A DNA stretch of 64,000 nucleotides, from NCBI RefSeq assembly GCF_015644725.1, contig NZ_CP064795.1:2664501-2728500 (forward strand), read 5' to 3'. This document shows, piece by piece, positions 8,341 through 16,712 of this stretch (its first letter is position 1; every line of letters starts with the position of its first letter). The notes beneath the pieces were generated by a model, which was not told the DNA's origin, ran no database searches, and saw only the letters and a program-made list of their open reading frames with translations. Source of the stretch: Salinimonas marina (GTDB taxonomy: Bacteria; Pseudomonadota; Gammaproteobacteria; Enterobacterales; Alteromonadaceae). The translations under genes were made by a program, and so were the position numbers.

Positions 8341-10407
8341 CTAAAACTGGTAGTTAAATGTAACACCAAACTGACGTCCGTCCGCCAATTGATAGTACGG
8401 CTCGTCGAAAGCATAATTGTCACGGGGATCGTTACTAAAGCCACCAAATCCGCGTACATAATAGGTTTTATCAAACAGATTATTCACCCACACGGTGGTG
8501 CTCCAGCGCTCCTGCTCATAATGCAGCTGGGTATTAAACACGGTGGCAGAGGGCGACATCACATCATGGCCATCAGAAAACCGGTAGCGATCTTTAAAGT
8601 CCGTTTCCACTCGCCAGCTTAACACGCTGGTTAACCATAACTCACTGAACAGGTTGGCGGTCCAGCGCGGCGCTTGTGCCTGACGTTGTTCTTCGACAAA
8701 CTCGCCTTTGGCATTGGTATACTGTTCAAAACGCGCATCCAGATACCCGAGACTTCCCTGTAGCGCCCAGTTGGAGGTCACCTGCCAGCTTGCCTCTAGT
8801 TCAGCCCCCTGATTGGTGCCCAGATCGGCATTATCGATAATATCAATAAAGTCCGGCGTGCTGTCTGCTCGTATCACCACATCAAAGTCATTGACCTGGG
8901 TATTATCCCGACGCATATAAAATAATGCAGCGCGCACGGTGAGCTGCGGCACAATAAACGGACCTTTCACCCCCACCTCATAATTCCAGCTGTATTCTTC
9001 GTCAAAAATGCGCTTATCTTCCGACACCCGTTGGGCCGGGTTTATCCCAGCGCCTTTGAAACCACGGGATACGCTGCCATACCACAACTTATCCCCGGCG
9101 GTATATTGCAGCGCAAGCTTGCCGCCGACCATATCGGTATCGTGATTTTGCTGTAAGCCCTGACTGTCGGCATAATCAAATTCGTAATTTTCCAGGCGCA
9201 CCCCAAAAATCAACACCAGATCTGCCAGCAATTGAGATTGTGTCTCGCCATAGACGGCGGTGGTGGTTGGTGTGTACTCACTTAAAAAGTCGGAGCCGGC
9301 GTAGGTGTATTGGCGCCGCAAGGCTTCTTCAGTACCTTTAAAATGCGCCCCCAGGGTCCAGCTTGTGCTGTCATTAAACAGCCGGGTTGTAGCAGAAGAA
9401 GTAAACCGTAGCTCGGCGGTCTGGGTATCGATTTGTCTGAAGTAGGCATCGAATGAACGGTAAGTACCCGGGTGAAACTCAGGGTAGGTCCAGTCTTCAT
9501 CATACCCATAGGCCAGATTATGACTGGCATGGGTAAGCAGCATAGTGAGCTGACCAGCGTTAAAGTTACGGGTGAGCTTTGCGCTCAGCCCATGGGTTTG
9601 CTGGGTATCATAACCAGGCTCATCCGCTACCGACTGGCGGTTATTGTCTAGCGAAAAGGCATCATAACCATTGTCGATATCGTACCAGCGATAATTGAGA
9701 TCCAGGATCGAATTTCGATCCAGATCCCATTGCAATGCTAGCCGTGACGCGGTTTCATCAATATTATTGGTGTCGTCGCTGTTTAAGAAGCGGTTTTCAA
9801 CAAAGCCGTCACTACGATTATGCACCCCACTGACCCGATAACGCACGGTATCGGATAGCGCGCTACCGGTGGCACCTTCTATTCGGTAGCTATTATTGTT
9901 GCCCGCCCGCAATTGCAGATGACTGGTCTGATCTTCAGTGGGTTGTGCACTGACAATTTTAATGGCCCCCGCCAGCGCGCCGGTTCCAAACAACGTAGAC
10001 TGGGGTCCACGAAATACTTCCACCTGCCGGGTATCAAACAACACCCCGGTGGCACCCAGCCCGGAAAAATCAAAGTCATCGACTAAAAAGCTGACGGAAG
10101 GGTTCAGTGGCTCAGAAAACTGCGAGCGCTCACCGATACCACGAATTTGTACAAAGCGGCCCCGGGAAGCCCCCGCGGCGAAATTCACATTGGGTGCCAC
10201 ATTTAATACATCATCCAGATATTCAGCCTGACGACTTTGGACCCGTTGTGCATCCATGATGGTGGCGCTGGCACTGAGCTGATCCAGCGTGGCCTGCCGA
10301 AAATCAGAGGTCACCACTATGGTTTCAACATTATTAGGGTCAGAGTTTGCGATAGCAGTAAAAGGGGCGCATGAGAGCAGCGCTATCAGAACAGGATTTT
10401 TTTTCAT
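8341..10407 (-). CDS. TonB-dependent outer membrane receptor, probable thiamine receptor
   Basis: A 688-residue TBDR. Seen: signal peptide (MKKNPVLIALLSCAPFTAIA), a TonB box-like ETIVVTS near residue 30, a plug domain with QIRGIG and QVEVFRGPQSTLFG at about 60-160, and a 22-strand-type barrel ending in the terminal Phe motif FGVTFNYQF. TBDRs import scarce compounds across the outer membrane using energy from TonB. It is the first gene downstream of a TPP riboswitch and in an operon with thiamine handling genes, so thiamine or a thiamine derivative is the likely ligand. The translation start at 10407 follows AAGAGA, which can be masked by the hairpin at 10411-10441. Confidence 0.9.
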   Translation of the reverse strand: MKKNPVLIALLSCAPFTAIANSDPNNVETIVVTSDFRQATLDQLSASATIMDAQRVQSRQAEYLDDVLNVAPNVNFAAGASRGRFVQIRGIGERSQFSEPLNPSVSFLVDDFDFSGLGATGVLFDTRQVEVFRGPQSTLFGTGALAGAIKIVSAQPTEDQTSHLQLRAGNNNSYRIEGATGSALSDTVRYRVSGVHNRSDGFVENRFLNSDDTNNIDETASRLALQWDLDRNSILDLNYRWYDIDNGYDAFSLDNNRQSVADEPGYDTQQTHGLSAKLTRNFNAGQLTMLLTHASHNLAYGYDEDWTYPEFHPGTYRSFDAYFRQIDTQTAELRFTSSATTRLFNDSTSWTLGAHFKGTEEALRRQYTYAGSDFLSEYTPTTTAVYGETQSQLLADLVLIFGVRLENYEFDYADSQGLQQNHDTDMVGGKLALQYTAGDKLWYGSVSRGFKGAGINPAQRVSEDKRIFDEEYSWNYEVGVKGPFIVPQLTVRAALFYMRRDNTQVNDFDVVIRADSTPDFIDIIDNADLGTNQGAELEASWQVTSNWALQGSLGYLDARFEQYTNAKGEFVEEQRQAQAPRWTANLFSELWLTSVLSWRVETDFKDRYRFSDGHDVMSPSATVFNTQLHYEQERWSTTVWVNNLFDKTYYVRGFGGFSNDPRDNYAFDEPYYQLADGRQFGVTFNYQF

Positions 10408-10410
10408 TCA

Positions 10411-10441
10411 GGATCTCTTTTCTTAATGCGAAGAAAGATCC
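10411..10441 (-). promoter_or_regulatory. Expression-platform hairpin masking the ribosome site of the thiamine TBDR
   Basis: On the minus strand the leader between the TPP aptamer and the start codon forms GGATCTTTCTT-loop-AAGAAAAGAGATCC: six base pairs at the foot (GGATCT with AGATCC) and about five above a small bulge. The 3' arm contains the AAGAGA likely used as ribosome site. No T-run follows the stem, so control is more likely at translation than by termination. The pairing was done by eye. Confidence 0.55.
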
Positions 10442-10471
10442 GGCTTTACGGCAGGTTGACTGGTCAGATGT

Positions 10472-10560
10472 AAACACCATCCCTACGCCGGTATTATCCG
10501 GATCAGGTAAAGGGTTCCCACATACGTGGATCTCAGCCGGTGACGGCGCCCCTTGGTCTG
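10472..10560 (-). ncRNA. TPP (THI-box) riboswitch
   Basis: On the minus strand the conserved TPP aptamer parts appear in order: GGGGCGCC, CTGAGAT, ACCCTTTACCTGATC, GGATAATACC and GGCGTAGGGA, closed by a short P1 helix (ACCA at 10557-10554 with TGGT at 10479-10476). This is the standard arrangement of THI elements, which bind thiamine pyrophosphate and switch off thiamine uptake and synthesis genes. It precedes the four-gene thiamine operon 10407-6693. Confidence 0.96.
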
Positions 10561-10584
10561 TCTTACTTAAACTTTGAGCGGGAG

Positions 10585-10612
10585 AGTCTAGCAAGTGTAA
10601 ATAAATCGTCAA
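10585..10612 (-). promoter_or_regulatory. Sigma-70-type promoter of the thiamine operon
   Basis: Minus strand -35 TTGACG (10612-10607), 16-base spacer, -10 TAGACT (10590-10585). It lies about 25 bases upstream of the aptamer, so the transcript would begin just ahead of the riboswitch. Confidence 0.7.
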
Positions 10613-10613
10613 G

Positions 10614-10661
10614 CAGAAGAAAAAAGAAACGCCCGCTATTAGTGACGGCGCGGGCGTTTCT
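10614..10661 (-). terminator. Strong hairpin with T-rich tail, upstream of the thiamine promoter
   Basis: A perfect 12-base stem, AGAAACGCCCGC (10625-10636) with GCGGGCGTTTCT (10650-10661), loop of 13. On the minus strand it is followed by TTTTTTCTTCTG, so it terminates leftward transcription. No gene on the minus strand lies close upstream, because the next gene at 10956 runs the other way. It may shield the riboswitch promoter. The stretch 10662-10955 shows only AT-rich sequence suited to the promoter of the gene at 10956. Confidence 0.65.
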
Positions 10662-10955
10662 AAGGGTGGTCGTCGAAGACCGGATTGTTAGCGTCTGTTG
10701 CGCTATTAATCAACCATAAAACCGGCAACGGGTAATGGCATTGGTATGGGTTCATCAGTGAGCCAGCACACCATTTTGACCCGGCGGGTGAAAATGACTT
10801 CGAATCAATATAGATAAAAAATTATGCTGTTACCCCCCATAAATAATAAAAAAGGGTGTGGTAATTAAACAGGACACTTTTTACGATATATGGGACAATT
10901 TTCTTTCTCCACAGATATTTTCCGGCTACCCGGGGTCGTTTAAGCAAGGAGCAAC

Positions 10956-12719
10956 ATGCAGTATAAAGGTTTATTCTGGTCTGCCATGGTGCGGGCTATC
11001 TTAAGTATGCGCCGCGACCAGGGTACAGTGTCGATGGCCGATGCCGATGCATTAGCATCATTACCCGATCTTGAAGCCGGACTTATCGATAATGTGGCGC
11101 TCCATGAGCTGCTGGAGGCATTGTGCCCGCCGGCGCAGCGCGAAACCCTCGGGCGCTCGCTTATTGGCTATTTTGATTTTAACAAAATGGGTAACCTGGT
11201 GGTGTATGCCACGGCTACTGAGCATATTGAGGCGGCGCTAACAGCCCTTGTACCCCGGGCTGAACAGGTATTCCATGACGCCATAACCCGCCAGACGGCA
11301 GATGATACCCATATTGAACTGTCGTGGCAGGCCAGTCCATACCCACTGATTGATGATTTGCAAAGCTATTTTTTATTGACGCTTTGCCGGCATCTGGCTG
11401 GGCGGCAGTTTGATTTTGCTTATACCCGGGGCTTACCCGCTAAACAACAATGTCTGCTGGCAGCGCTCAGTCGAAGTGAGTGGCAATCCGGTGCCCGGAT
11501 CGCAGTGGGCATTGATGCAGACTGGCTGCAGCGACCTTCGTTTTATCATAGTCAGGCAATGGAAAAGCTGCTGGCTCCTACATTGAGCCGAATTGAGACA
11601 CCCGGTCTGAAAGATACACTGTTGCATATATTTGCCAAGGCTGAAGCCCCCGCCCGGATACGTGCTGAATGGGCAGCGCAACAGATGAATCAGACTGAGT
11701 CGGGCCTGCGTCGTATGCTGCGGGCGCATAACATTGCTTTTAGCAGTGTGTTAAAGGAATACATCCATGATAAGTCCTGCCATAGGTTGCTGGCCGGGGA
11801 AAAAACCGAAGATACCGCGGTAAGCCTGGGGTTTGCCGATCGCCGCTCATTTGAACGTAGCTTTAAAGAGTATGCCGGTATCAGCGCCGGTCAGTTACGT
11901 CAGCTTGGCAATCGCCTGCGCTTTCAAAAGGGCAATCATAGTTTGCTGGATATTGTGGACAATCTGCCCCCGCTACCGGCGACTATCCAGTCACTTTTAC
12001 AGCTTGATGATGACACCATGACATTAAAGTCGGTGGTTCAGCTGATTCAAAAAGATCCTATTTTTCAGGCTCATATCATGAGTAAGGCCAGCAAGGCCAT
12101 CTACGGTAGTTCACCTGATACCCTGGAGCAGGCCATTGGCCGTAATTTAGGTCTCAGTAATATCAAACAGTTAGCCGTGGTTTTTGCTGCCCAGCAGCAG
12201 CTAAATGCGCAATGCCGGCACCCTGATGTGGAAAAGCTCGCCGATGCAATGTTGCTCAGCTTACCGGTTTTTGAAGCGTTGAACACCGAGACCGAGACAC
12301 CCGTGGCCACCACCGATACGCTGAAACAATTAATTCTATTCAGTACCTTGTCGGTCTTTCTGGTGTTTCATGATAAGTGTTTATTTGTCGACGGCGTGAT
12401 GCGCGCCTGGGATGAAGCGCAGACTTTCAGTGACTTTGTGAGTCGGCTGAGTCAGGAGTTTGGAGTATGTCTGTATGGCGCCACTTCGCTTATGCTGCTG
12501 CGCTGGGGTTTTAACAGTGAGATTAACCAGACACTATGGAAGCTGTGCCAGGTAGCAGAAAGCCAAGCCGCAGGCGGCGCAGCCGGCCAGGTTTTACACG
12601 CCCATAACATCAGTTTTACGCTAAACGCGATGGGGCACGAGTCGCACCCCATCGTTTATGACTCAATGATCCCGGCCCTGGCCGCGCGCATCAAATCCGT
12701 TATCAGCCAGTGGCAATAA
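10956..12719 (+). CDS. AraC-type sensor and HTH fused to an HDOD domain
   Basis: A 587-residue protein with an unusual combination. Residues 1-190 resemble the arabinose-binding-like N-terminal region of AraC regulators. Residues about 230-325 form an AraC-type double helix-turn-helix, with DTAVSLGFADRRSFERSFK and AGISAGQLRQ giving the second HTH. From about residue 330 an HDOD domain follows, with NLPPLPATIQSLLQL, LIQKDPIFQAHIM and ALGRNLGLSN-like sequence. HDOD domains are degenerate HD relatives used in signalling, usually without catalysis. The gene stands alone on the plus strand, between the thiamine operon and a convergent thioesterase whose stop it abuts. A promoter-binding regulator with a signalling output or second input is likely; target genes are unknown. 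It has a GGAGC ribosome site. Confidence 0.82.
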   Translation: MQYKGLFWSAMVRAILSMRRDQGTVSMADADALASLPDLEAGLIDNVALHELLEALCPPAQRETLGRSLIGYFDFNKMGNLVVYATATEHIEAALTALVPRAEQVFHDAITRQTADDTHIELSWQASPYPLIDDLQSYFLLTLCRHLAGRQFDFAYTRGLPAKQQCLLAALSRSEWQSGARIAVGIDADWLQRPSFYHSQAMEKLLAPTLSRIETPGLKDTLLHIFAKAEAPARIRAEWAAQQMNQTESGLRRMLRAHNIAFSSVLKEYIHDKSCHRLLAGEKTEDTAVSLGFADRRSFERSFKEYAGISAGQLRQLGNRLRFQKGNHSLLDIVDNLPPLPATIQSLLQLDDDTMTLKSVVQLIQKDPIFQAHIMSKASKAIYGSSPDTLEQAIGRNLGLSNIKQLAVVFAAQQQLNAQCRHPDVEKLADAMLLSLPVFEALNTETETPVATTDTLKQLILFSTLSVFLVFHDKCLFVDGVMRAWDEAQTFSDFVSRLSQEFGVCLYGATSLMLLRWGFNSEINQTLWKLCQVAESQAAGGAAGQVLHAHNISFTLNAMGHESHPIVYDSMIPALAARIKSVISQWQ

Positions 12720-13151
12720 CTATGACTGGCTGCTTTCGGTAAGCAGGTTCAGCGCTTTCAGCTCAACTTCAGTTTGTGCTTCCAGACTGTCCAGAGTTTT
12801 TCCATGCGGCACAGGTTGGCGCGTGGCGGGGTCTACTTTGACAAACACGATGTCATCGGCCAGACAGATTGTCTTTTTAGTGGCTTTGTTGCGCACCAGA
12901 CAACTGACCGTGATGGACGTGCGTCCCACGGCTTTGGTGGCAAGACCAAATTCTACGATATCACCCTGCATCGCCGGCGAGTCAAAATTGATTTCGCCAA
13001 TATGTTTGGTTACCAGACAGTTGGTTTCCAGCTGGCAAATCGCATAAATAGCCGACTCCTCATCAATCCACTCCAATGCCCGGCCGCCAAATAATGAATC
13101 GGCATAATTGAGATCGTTTGGCATGACTAATCGACGCGATAAAAAACGCAT
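12720..13151 (-). CDS. Acyl-CoA thioesterase, YciA/hotdog family
   Basis: A 143-residue single hotdog-domain protein. Seen: LNYADSLFGGRALEWIDEESA, with the conserved N-x-x-D-S/G-x-x-GG-x-x-L-x-x-x-D/E signature of acyl-CoA thioesterases (Asp/Glu near residue 29), and the long helix that follows. Such enzymes hydrolyse acyl-CoA to free acid and CoA in the cytoplasm, as hexamers. The start at 13151 was chosen because AGAGGAT lies 7 bases upstream; the longer frame to 13190 has no such site. It is divergent from tmcA, with 59 bases between starts. Confidence 0.87.
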   Translation of the reverse strand: MRFLSRRLVMPNDLNYADSLFGGRALEWIDEESAIYAICQLETNCLVTKHIGEINFDSPAMQGDIVEFGLATKAVGRTSITVSCLVRNKATKKTICLADDIVFVKVDPATRQPVPHGKTLDSLEAQTEVELKALNLLTESSQS

Positions 13152-13210
13152 TCGTAATCCTCTGTGTAAATGTTTAAACTTTGCCACCATTATACGTTAA
13201 TTTTTGCATT

Positions 13211-15268
13211 ATGGCTCTGGCAAACCTTCAGCGCTGGTTACAACGGCATAGCTTTGTTCCGCAGGCGCACCGACAATTATTGTTGTTATCCGGTGAAAAA
13301 CAGTGGGTAATGCAACAAATAACAGCATTAGGGTTAGCCGAAACTCTACCGGGTGAGTCCTGCTGGCTTGGCACCAAGCCGACCCACCTATGTGTCTCCA
13401 AACATCGGGAACTTCCCTTGTTCCGGCAGTTGCTGGGGCAGGAATTTGAGGTGGCGATTTTCAATGGCTTTGATGGTTTACGCCCCAATGCATTACTGGC
13501 GATTGCCGGCACGGTGAAACGGGGCGGCACGCTGATCATGTTGCTACCCGACATCGCAGACTGGCCTGCCCACCCCAGTGTCACCCAGCCGCACTTTTTA
13601 AGCTATGGCAGCAACTTATCGCACAGCGCTTTTACTAAATCCTGGCTTGCACAACTTATTGATGATCCAGCCGTGGCGCGCTTCAGCCGCGAGACTGTGC
13701 AACTGCCGGTGGTGCAGGCAAACATCTCAAAGGTGGATACATTTGTACATCCTCAGTTTCATAGTCCGGATCAGCTGCAGGCGTGGCATCAGGTTATCAA
13801 GATAAGCGATACCGACACCCGGCACTGTGTGATCACCGCACCCCGTGGTCGTGGAAAATCCGCCTTACTGGCGTTACTGGCGTGGTACTGGCATCAACAG
13901 GGCAAAACGGTGTGGCTTACCAGCCCGGTGCAACACAGCCAGCAGGTATTTTATGAAACTCTAACGCGTTACAGCGATGCCGGTTTTGCCGCCCGTGAAT
14001 CGATTGTATGGCTGGCCCCGGACAACCCTGCCCTGGTGCATGACCGGCCTGATATTTTATTAATAGACGAAGCAGCGGGCCTGCCTTTACCGGTTCTCAA
14101 TACATTGGTGGATACCCATCAGCGCTGCATTCTCAGTACTACCACTATGGGCTTTGAAGGTTCGGGACTGGGCTTTATCCACCGCTTTGTAAAACCGCGA
14201 ACGAATGCTAAAACCCTGGCTGAGATAACCTTAACCACGCCCCTGCGGTGGTATTCCGATGATCCTTTGGAAGCGGTGCTTTGCAATACTCTGCTGCCGG
14301 CACTGCCCTCCCCGGCTCATACTGAGACCACCAATGTGCAGTGTGAGCTTCTGGTCCCCGCCCGGCTGAGTGTGGCTCAGCGTGATGCTGTATTCAGTTT
14401 ACTCGCTTTAGCACATTATCAGACCACCCCCGATGATCTAATGCGTTTGCATGATGCGCCGGATAGCTTGTTGCTAGTGGCAACTGCCAATGAAACCATA
14501 GTGGGCGCCATTGCTATTAGTACTGAAGGTGGCCAGACGCTGGCAGCGGTTGATTCGCAGATTGCCCAGGGCAGGCGCCGGGTAAACGGCCATTTGTGTG
14601 CCCAGAGTCTGGCGCTGCTTAGTACCGAAAGCCAGTTGGCAGTACATACGTATTGGCGCATCAGCCGTATTGCGGTGGCTGAAAAGTGCCGGCAACAAGG
14701 GATTGCGCGGGACATGCTGACCCAACTTGAAGCAATTGCTGCCCGGCAAGAGGTAGACTGGCTTGCAACCAGCTTCGGCCTCACCCCCTCATTACTAACC
14801 TTTTGGCACAAGGTGGGTTTCGAACAGGTTAAAACAGGGGAGAAACCCGATAAAGCCAGCGGCCAGCCCAGTGCACTTTGTTTAAAGCCACTCTCGGGCA
14901 AAGCGCTGCCATGGCAGCTGAAATTACGTTGGCTGTATCAATTTGATACACAACAGCCTGTTAGCGCGTCTAAGGCGAGCACACTCTGGCTTCGTCAGGT
15001 TATGAAAAACCGGTTGCATGGCTACCTGGCGTCCGATCGTCCCAGGCAACATATGGGCGCCACTTTTAACCTGCTCGCACGCGCTCTTGGTGCCGCGGTA
15101 CTGCAACAAACGCCACTTTTTTATGCGCTTTATGTACAGCAACACTCCATCCAGACTGTAATTGGGCAGCACCGGTTAAAAGGACGAAAGATGTTAGAGC
15201 AGGCACTACGGAATGAGCTTCAGGCAGTGGCTCCGGCACTTTATACAGCAGCGGCAGAGTATCCTTAA
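13211..15268 (+). CDS. tmcA: tRNA(Met) cytidine acetyltransferase TmcA
   Basis: A 685-residue protein making N4-acetylcytidine at the wobble base of elongator tRNA-Met, using acetyl-CoA and ATP. Domain order: N-terminal TmcA domain (about 1-175); RNA helicase-like ATPase with Walker A APRGRGKSALL and Walker B LLIDEAAGLP (about 200-380); GNAT domain with RISRIAVAEKCRQQGIARDM (about 400-560); and C-terminal tRNA-binding part. Length fits the family (E. coli about 670). The ATG at 13211 is used; an upstream TTG at 13181 overlaps the divergent thioesterase promoter region. No terminator is evident after it, and the repeat array begins 20 bases downstream. Confidence 0.95.
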   Translation: MALANLQRWLQRHSFVPQAHRQLLLLSGEKQWVMQQITALGLAETLPGESCWLGTKPTHLCVSKHRELPLFRQLLGQEFEVAIFNGFDGLRPNALLAIAGTVKRGGTLIMLLPDIADWPAHPSVTQPHFLSYGSNLSHSAFTKSWLAQLIDDPAVARFSRETVQLPVVQANISKVDTFVHPQFHSPDQLQAWHQVIKISDTDTRHCVITAPRGRGKSALLALLAWYWHQQGKTVWLTSPVQHSQQVFYETLTRYSDAGFAARESIVWLAPDNPALVHDRPDILLIDEAAGLPLPVLNTLVDTHQRCILSTTTMGFEGSGLGFIHRFVKPRTNAKTLAEITLTTPLRWYSDDPLEAVLCNTLLPALPSPAHTETTNVQCELLVPARLSVAQRDAVFSLLALAHYQTTPDDLMRLHDAPDSLLLVATANETIVGAIAISTEGGQTLAAVDSQIAQGRRRVNGHLCAQSLALLSTESQLAVHTYWRISRIAVAEKCRQQGIARDMLTQLEAIAARQEVDWLATSFGLTPSLLTFWHKVGFEQVKTGEKPDKASGQPSALCLKPLSGKALPWQLKLRWLYQFDTQQPVSASKASTLWLRQVMKNRLHGYLASDRPRQHMGATFNLLARALGAAVLQQTPLFYALYVQQHSIQTVIGQHRLKGRKMLEQALRNELQAVAPALYTAAAEYP

Positions 15269-15289
15269 ACCGATTGGATCAAATCTGCT

Positions 15290-16325
15290 CAGAAGCATTC
15301 AGTAACCATCGAGTCCGGACATGGACACCCACCCAATTAAGGACACCCACCTAATTATGGACACCCGTCAATTATGGACACTCACTACATATGAAAGCCA
15401 AGTCCGGACACCCATAACACCTAGACCTACAGACGTTGTAAAAATTAGTTATGGTACTCGCAGGTGGTCATTGGAAAAATTGCAGCCCGGATATGGACAC
15501 TCACCCAATTATGGACACTCGCTTCGCATGAGAGCCAAATACGGACACCTGAGCAAATGATGGACACCCACCTTTAACAGCCACTGCTAAAAAGCACTCA
15601 ATAACCATGGATGGTCATTAAGGATACCCACCGTGAGTTATGGATGTCAGTTTTGGACACTCACTACCTGTAAAATTCAGCTGTGGACACTCACACGACA
15701 TAGACATCAAGAAGTTATGAAAAGCAGTTCTGACAGCCGTAGTTGGTCATCGAGAAAATTACTGTGGAGATAACCGTTAAAAGTCAGTTGTGGACAGCCA
15801 CTACCCATATACGCCCGGTATTTATCAGAATCAGTAGTGACCCATATCGTATGCACTAAACACCCACCGTTAGTCATGCCCCACTACGTCAGTTAGAAAC
15901 ACTCACACCACCCAAACCTACAGAAGTTGTAAGAATCATTTATGACACCCGCAGTGGTACTCGAGAAAATCAGCGAATCATGGACACTCACAACAAATGA
16001 GAGCCAGGTACGCGTAAGTTATGGGTACCCACGACACGTAGACCTGCAGAAAAGATGGAAACTAGTTATGCCAACCGCAGTGGTACTAGAGAAAACCATT
16101 CAATCATGGCCAGCCACTGCTCATAAGCTTGCAGTAACCATTAAGTCCGGATTTGGCCCCCCACCAATCATGGACACTCACTATCAGTTATGGGCCCTCA
16201 ACGGCCCTACGGGGTTATGAGAATCAGTTGTCACCTTCATAAAGTTCGCCATCAACACCCACTTAATTTGCTCATCCCAAAACAATTGTCAGTTGTGGTC
16301 ACCCACAACGGTCACCAAGAAAAGG
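15290..16325. repeat. Array of degenerate direct repeats built on TGGACACYCAC boxes
   Basis: About 1 kb of non-coding sequence holds some 20 same-direction copies, exact or decayed, of a box like TTATGGACACTCACC. GGACAC starts are at 15323, 15341, 15359, 15376, 15405, 15495, 15513, 15543, 15563, 15655, 15685 and 15982; weaker ones follow to 16298. The first four have a regular 18/18/17-base period. The boxes are embedded in longer units: a core of about 60 bases like AGACCTACAGAAGTTGTA...GTGGTCATCGAGAAAA at about 15420, 15698, 15912 and 16036 with traces at 16205 and 16294, and a second one, AAGCATTCAGTAACCAT, at about 15291, 15591 and 16124. Unit spacing is irregular (124-280 bases). All copies point the same way. 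Reading frames here just translate the repeats. No transposase, integrase or cas gene is adjacent. Function unknown. Confidence 0.85.
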
Positions 16326-16663
16326 ACTGCTATGCTAATCGTTAGGGAGTTAGCAGGGATGGTGGAATCGAATGAAAGCTGACTCACTTCTGGTATGTTG
16401 AAAGCACATATGGCGGAAAGCTACTGTTATGCTTTATAAATGAGAAGACGAAGGTATGGCAATTTAAAAGTGCATATATATCAGGTGCTTTATCTGAATC
16501 AGGGTCTATCTATACAAATCTAACTTGTACTAGCCTGAGTCCTCTAAGGGCTGCACTTTTATTATAATCAGCTGTATTGGCTGGTTGCATGGCCTTTTTA
16601 TGAAAAGCAACGATAGGAGGGTGATACTGTCAGACATCGGCAGATTTCCTAGGCTAACACGCA
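16326..16663. other. Non-coding stretch between the repeat array and the TonB operon
   Basis: AT-rich sequence with no open frame of note, no recognised RNA family and no clear copies of the repeat box. The minus-strand end holds the terminator of the TonB operon. Nothing else could be supported. Confidence 0.5.
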
Positions 16664-16695
16664 TAAAAAAGCCCCTATCAGATAGGGGCTTTTTA
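16664..16695 (-). terminator. Rho-independent terminator of the TonB operon
   Basis: Inverted repeat AAAAAGCCCCTATC / GATAGGGGCTTTTT with T-runs on both strands, 18 bases past the stop of the TPR gene. It would stop leftward transcription of the operon and could also work for rightward transcripts. Confidence 0.9.
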
Positions 16696-16712
16696 AACTT
16701 AACAATCAGGAA

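Noticed and set aside
15321..15560. 79-codon protein in the repeat array
   Set aside because: The reading frame merely translates the 18-base repeat (MDTHPI-like units), has no ribosome site and no relatives recognised.
15942..16220. 92-codon protein in the repeat array
   Set aside because: Same reason: the frame follows the repeat units and lacks a start signal.
15290..16325. CRISPR array
   Set aside because: Repeats are not of constant length, spacers are short, variable and themselves repeated, and no cas gene is near.
15290..16325. Integron attC array or REP/BIME cluster
   Set aside because: No integrase, no GTTRRRY-type core sites, and the boxes are all in one orientation rather than palindromic.
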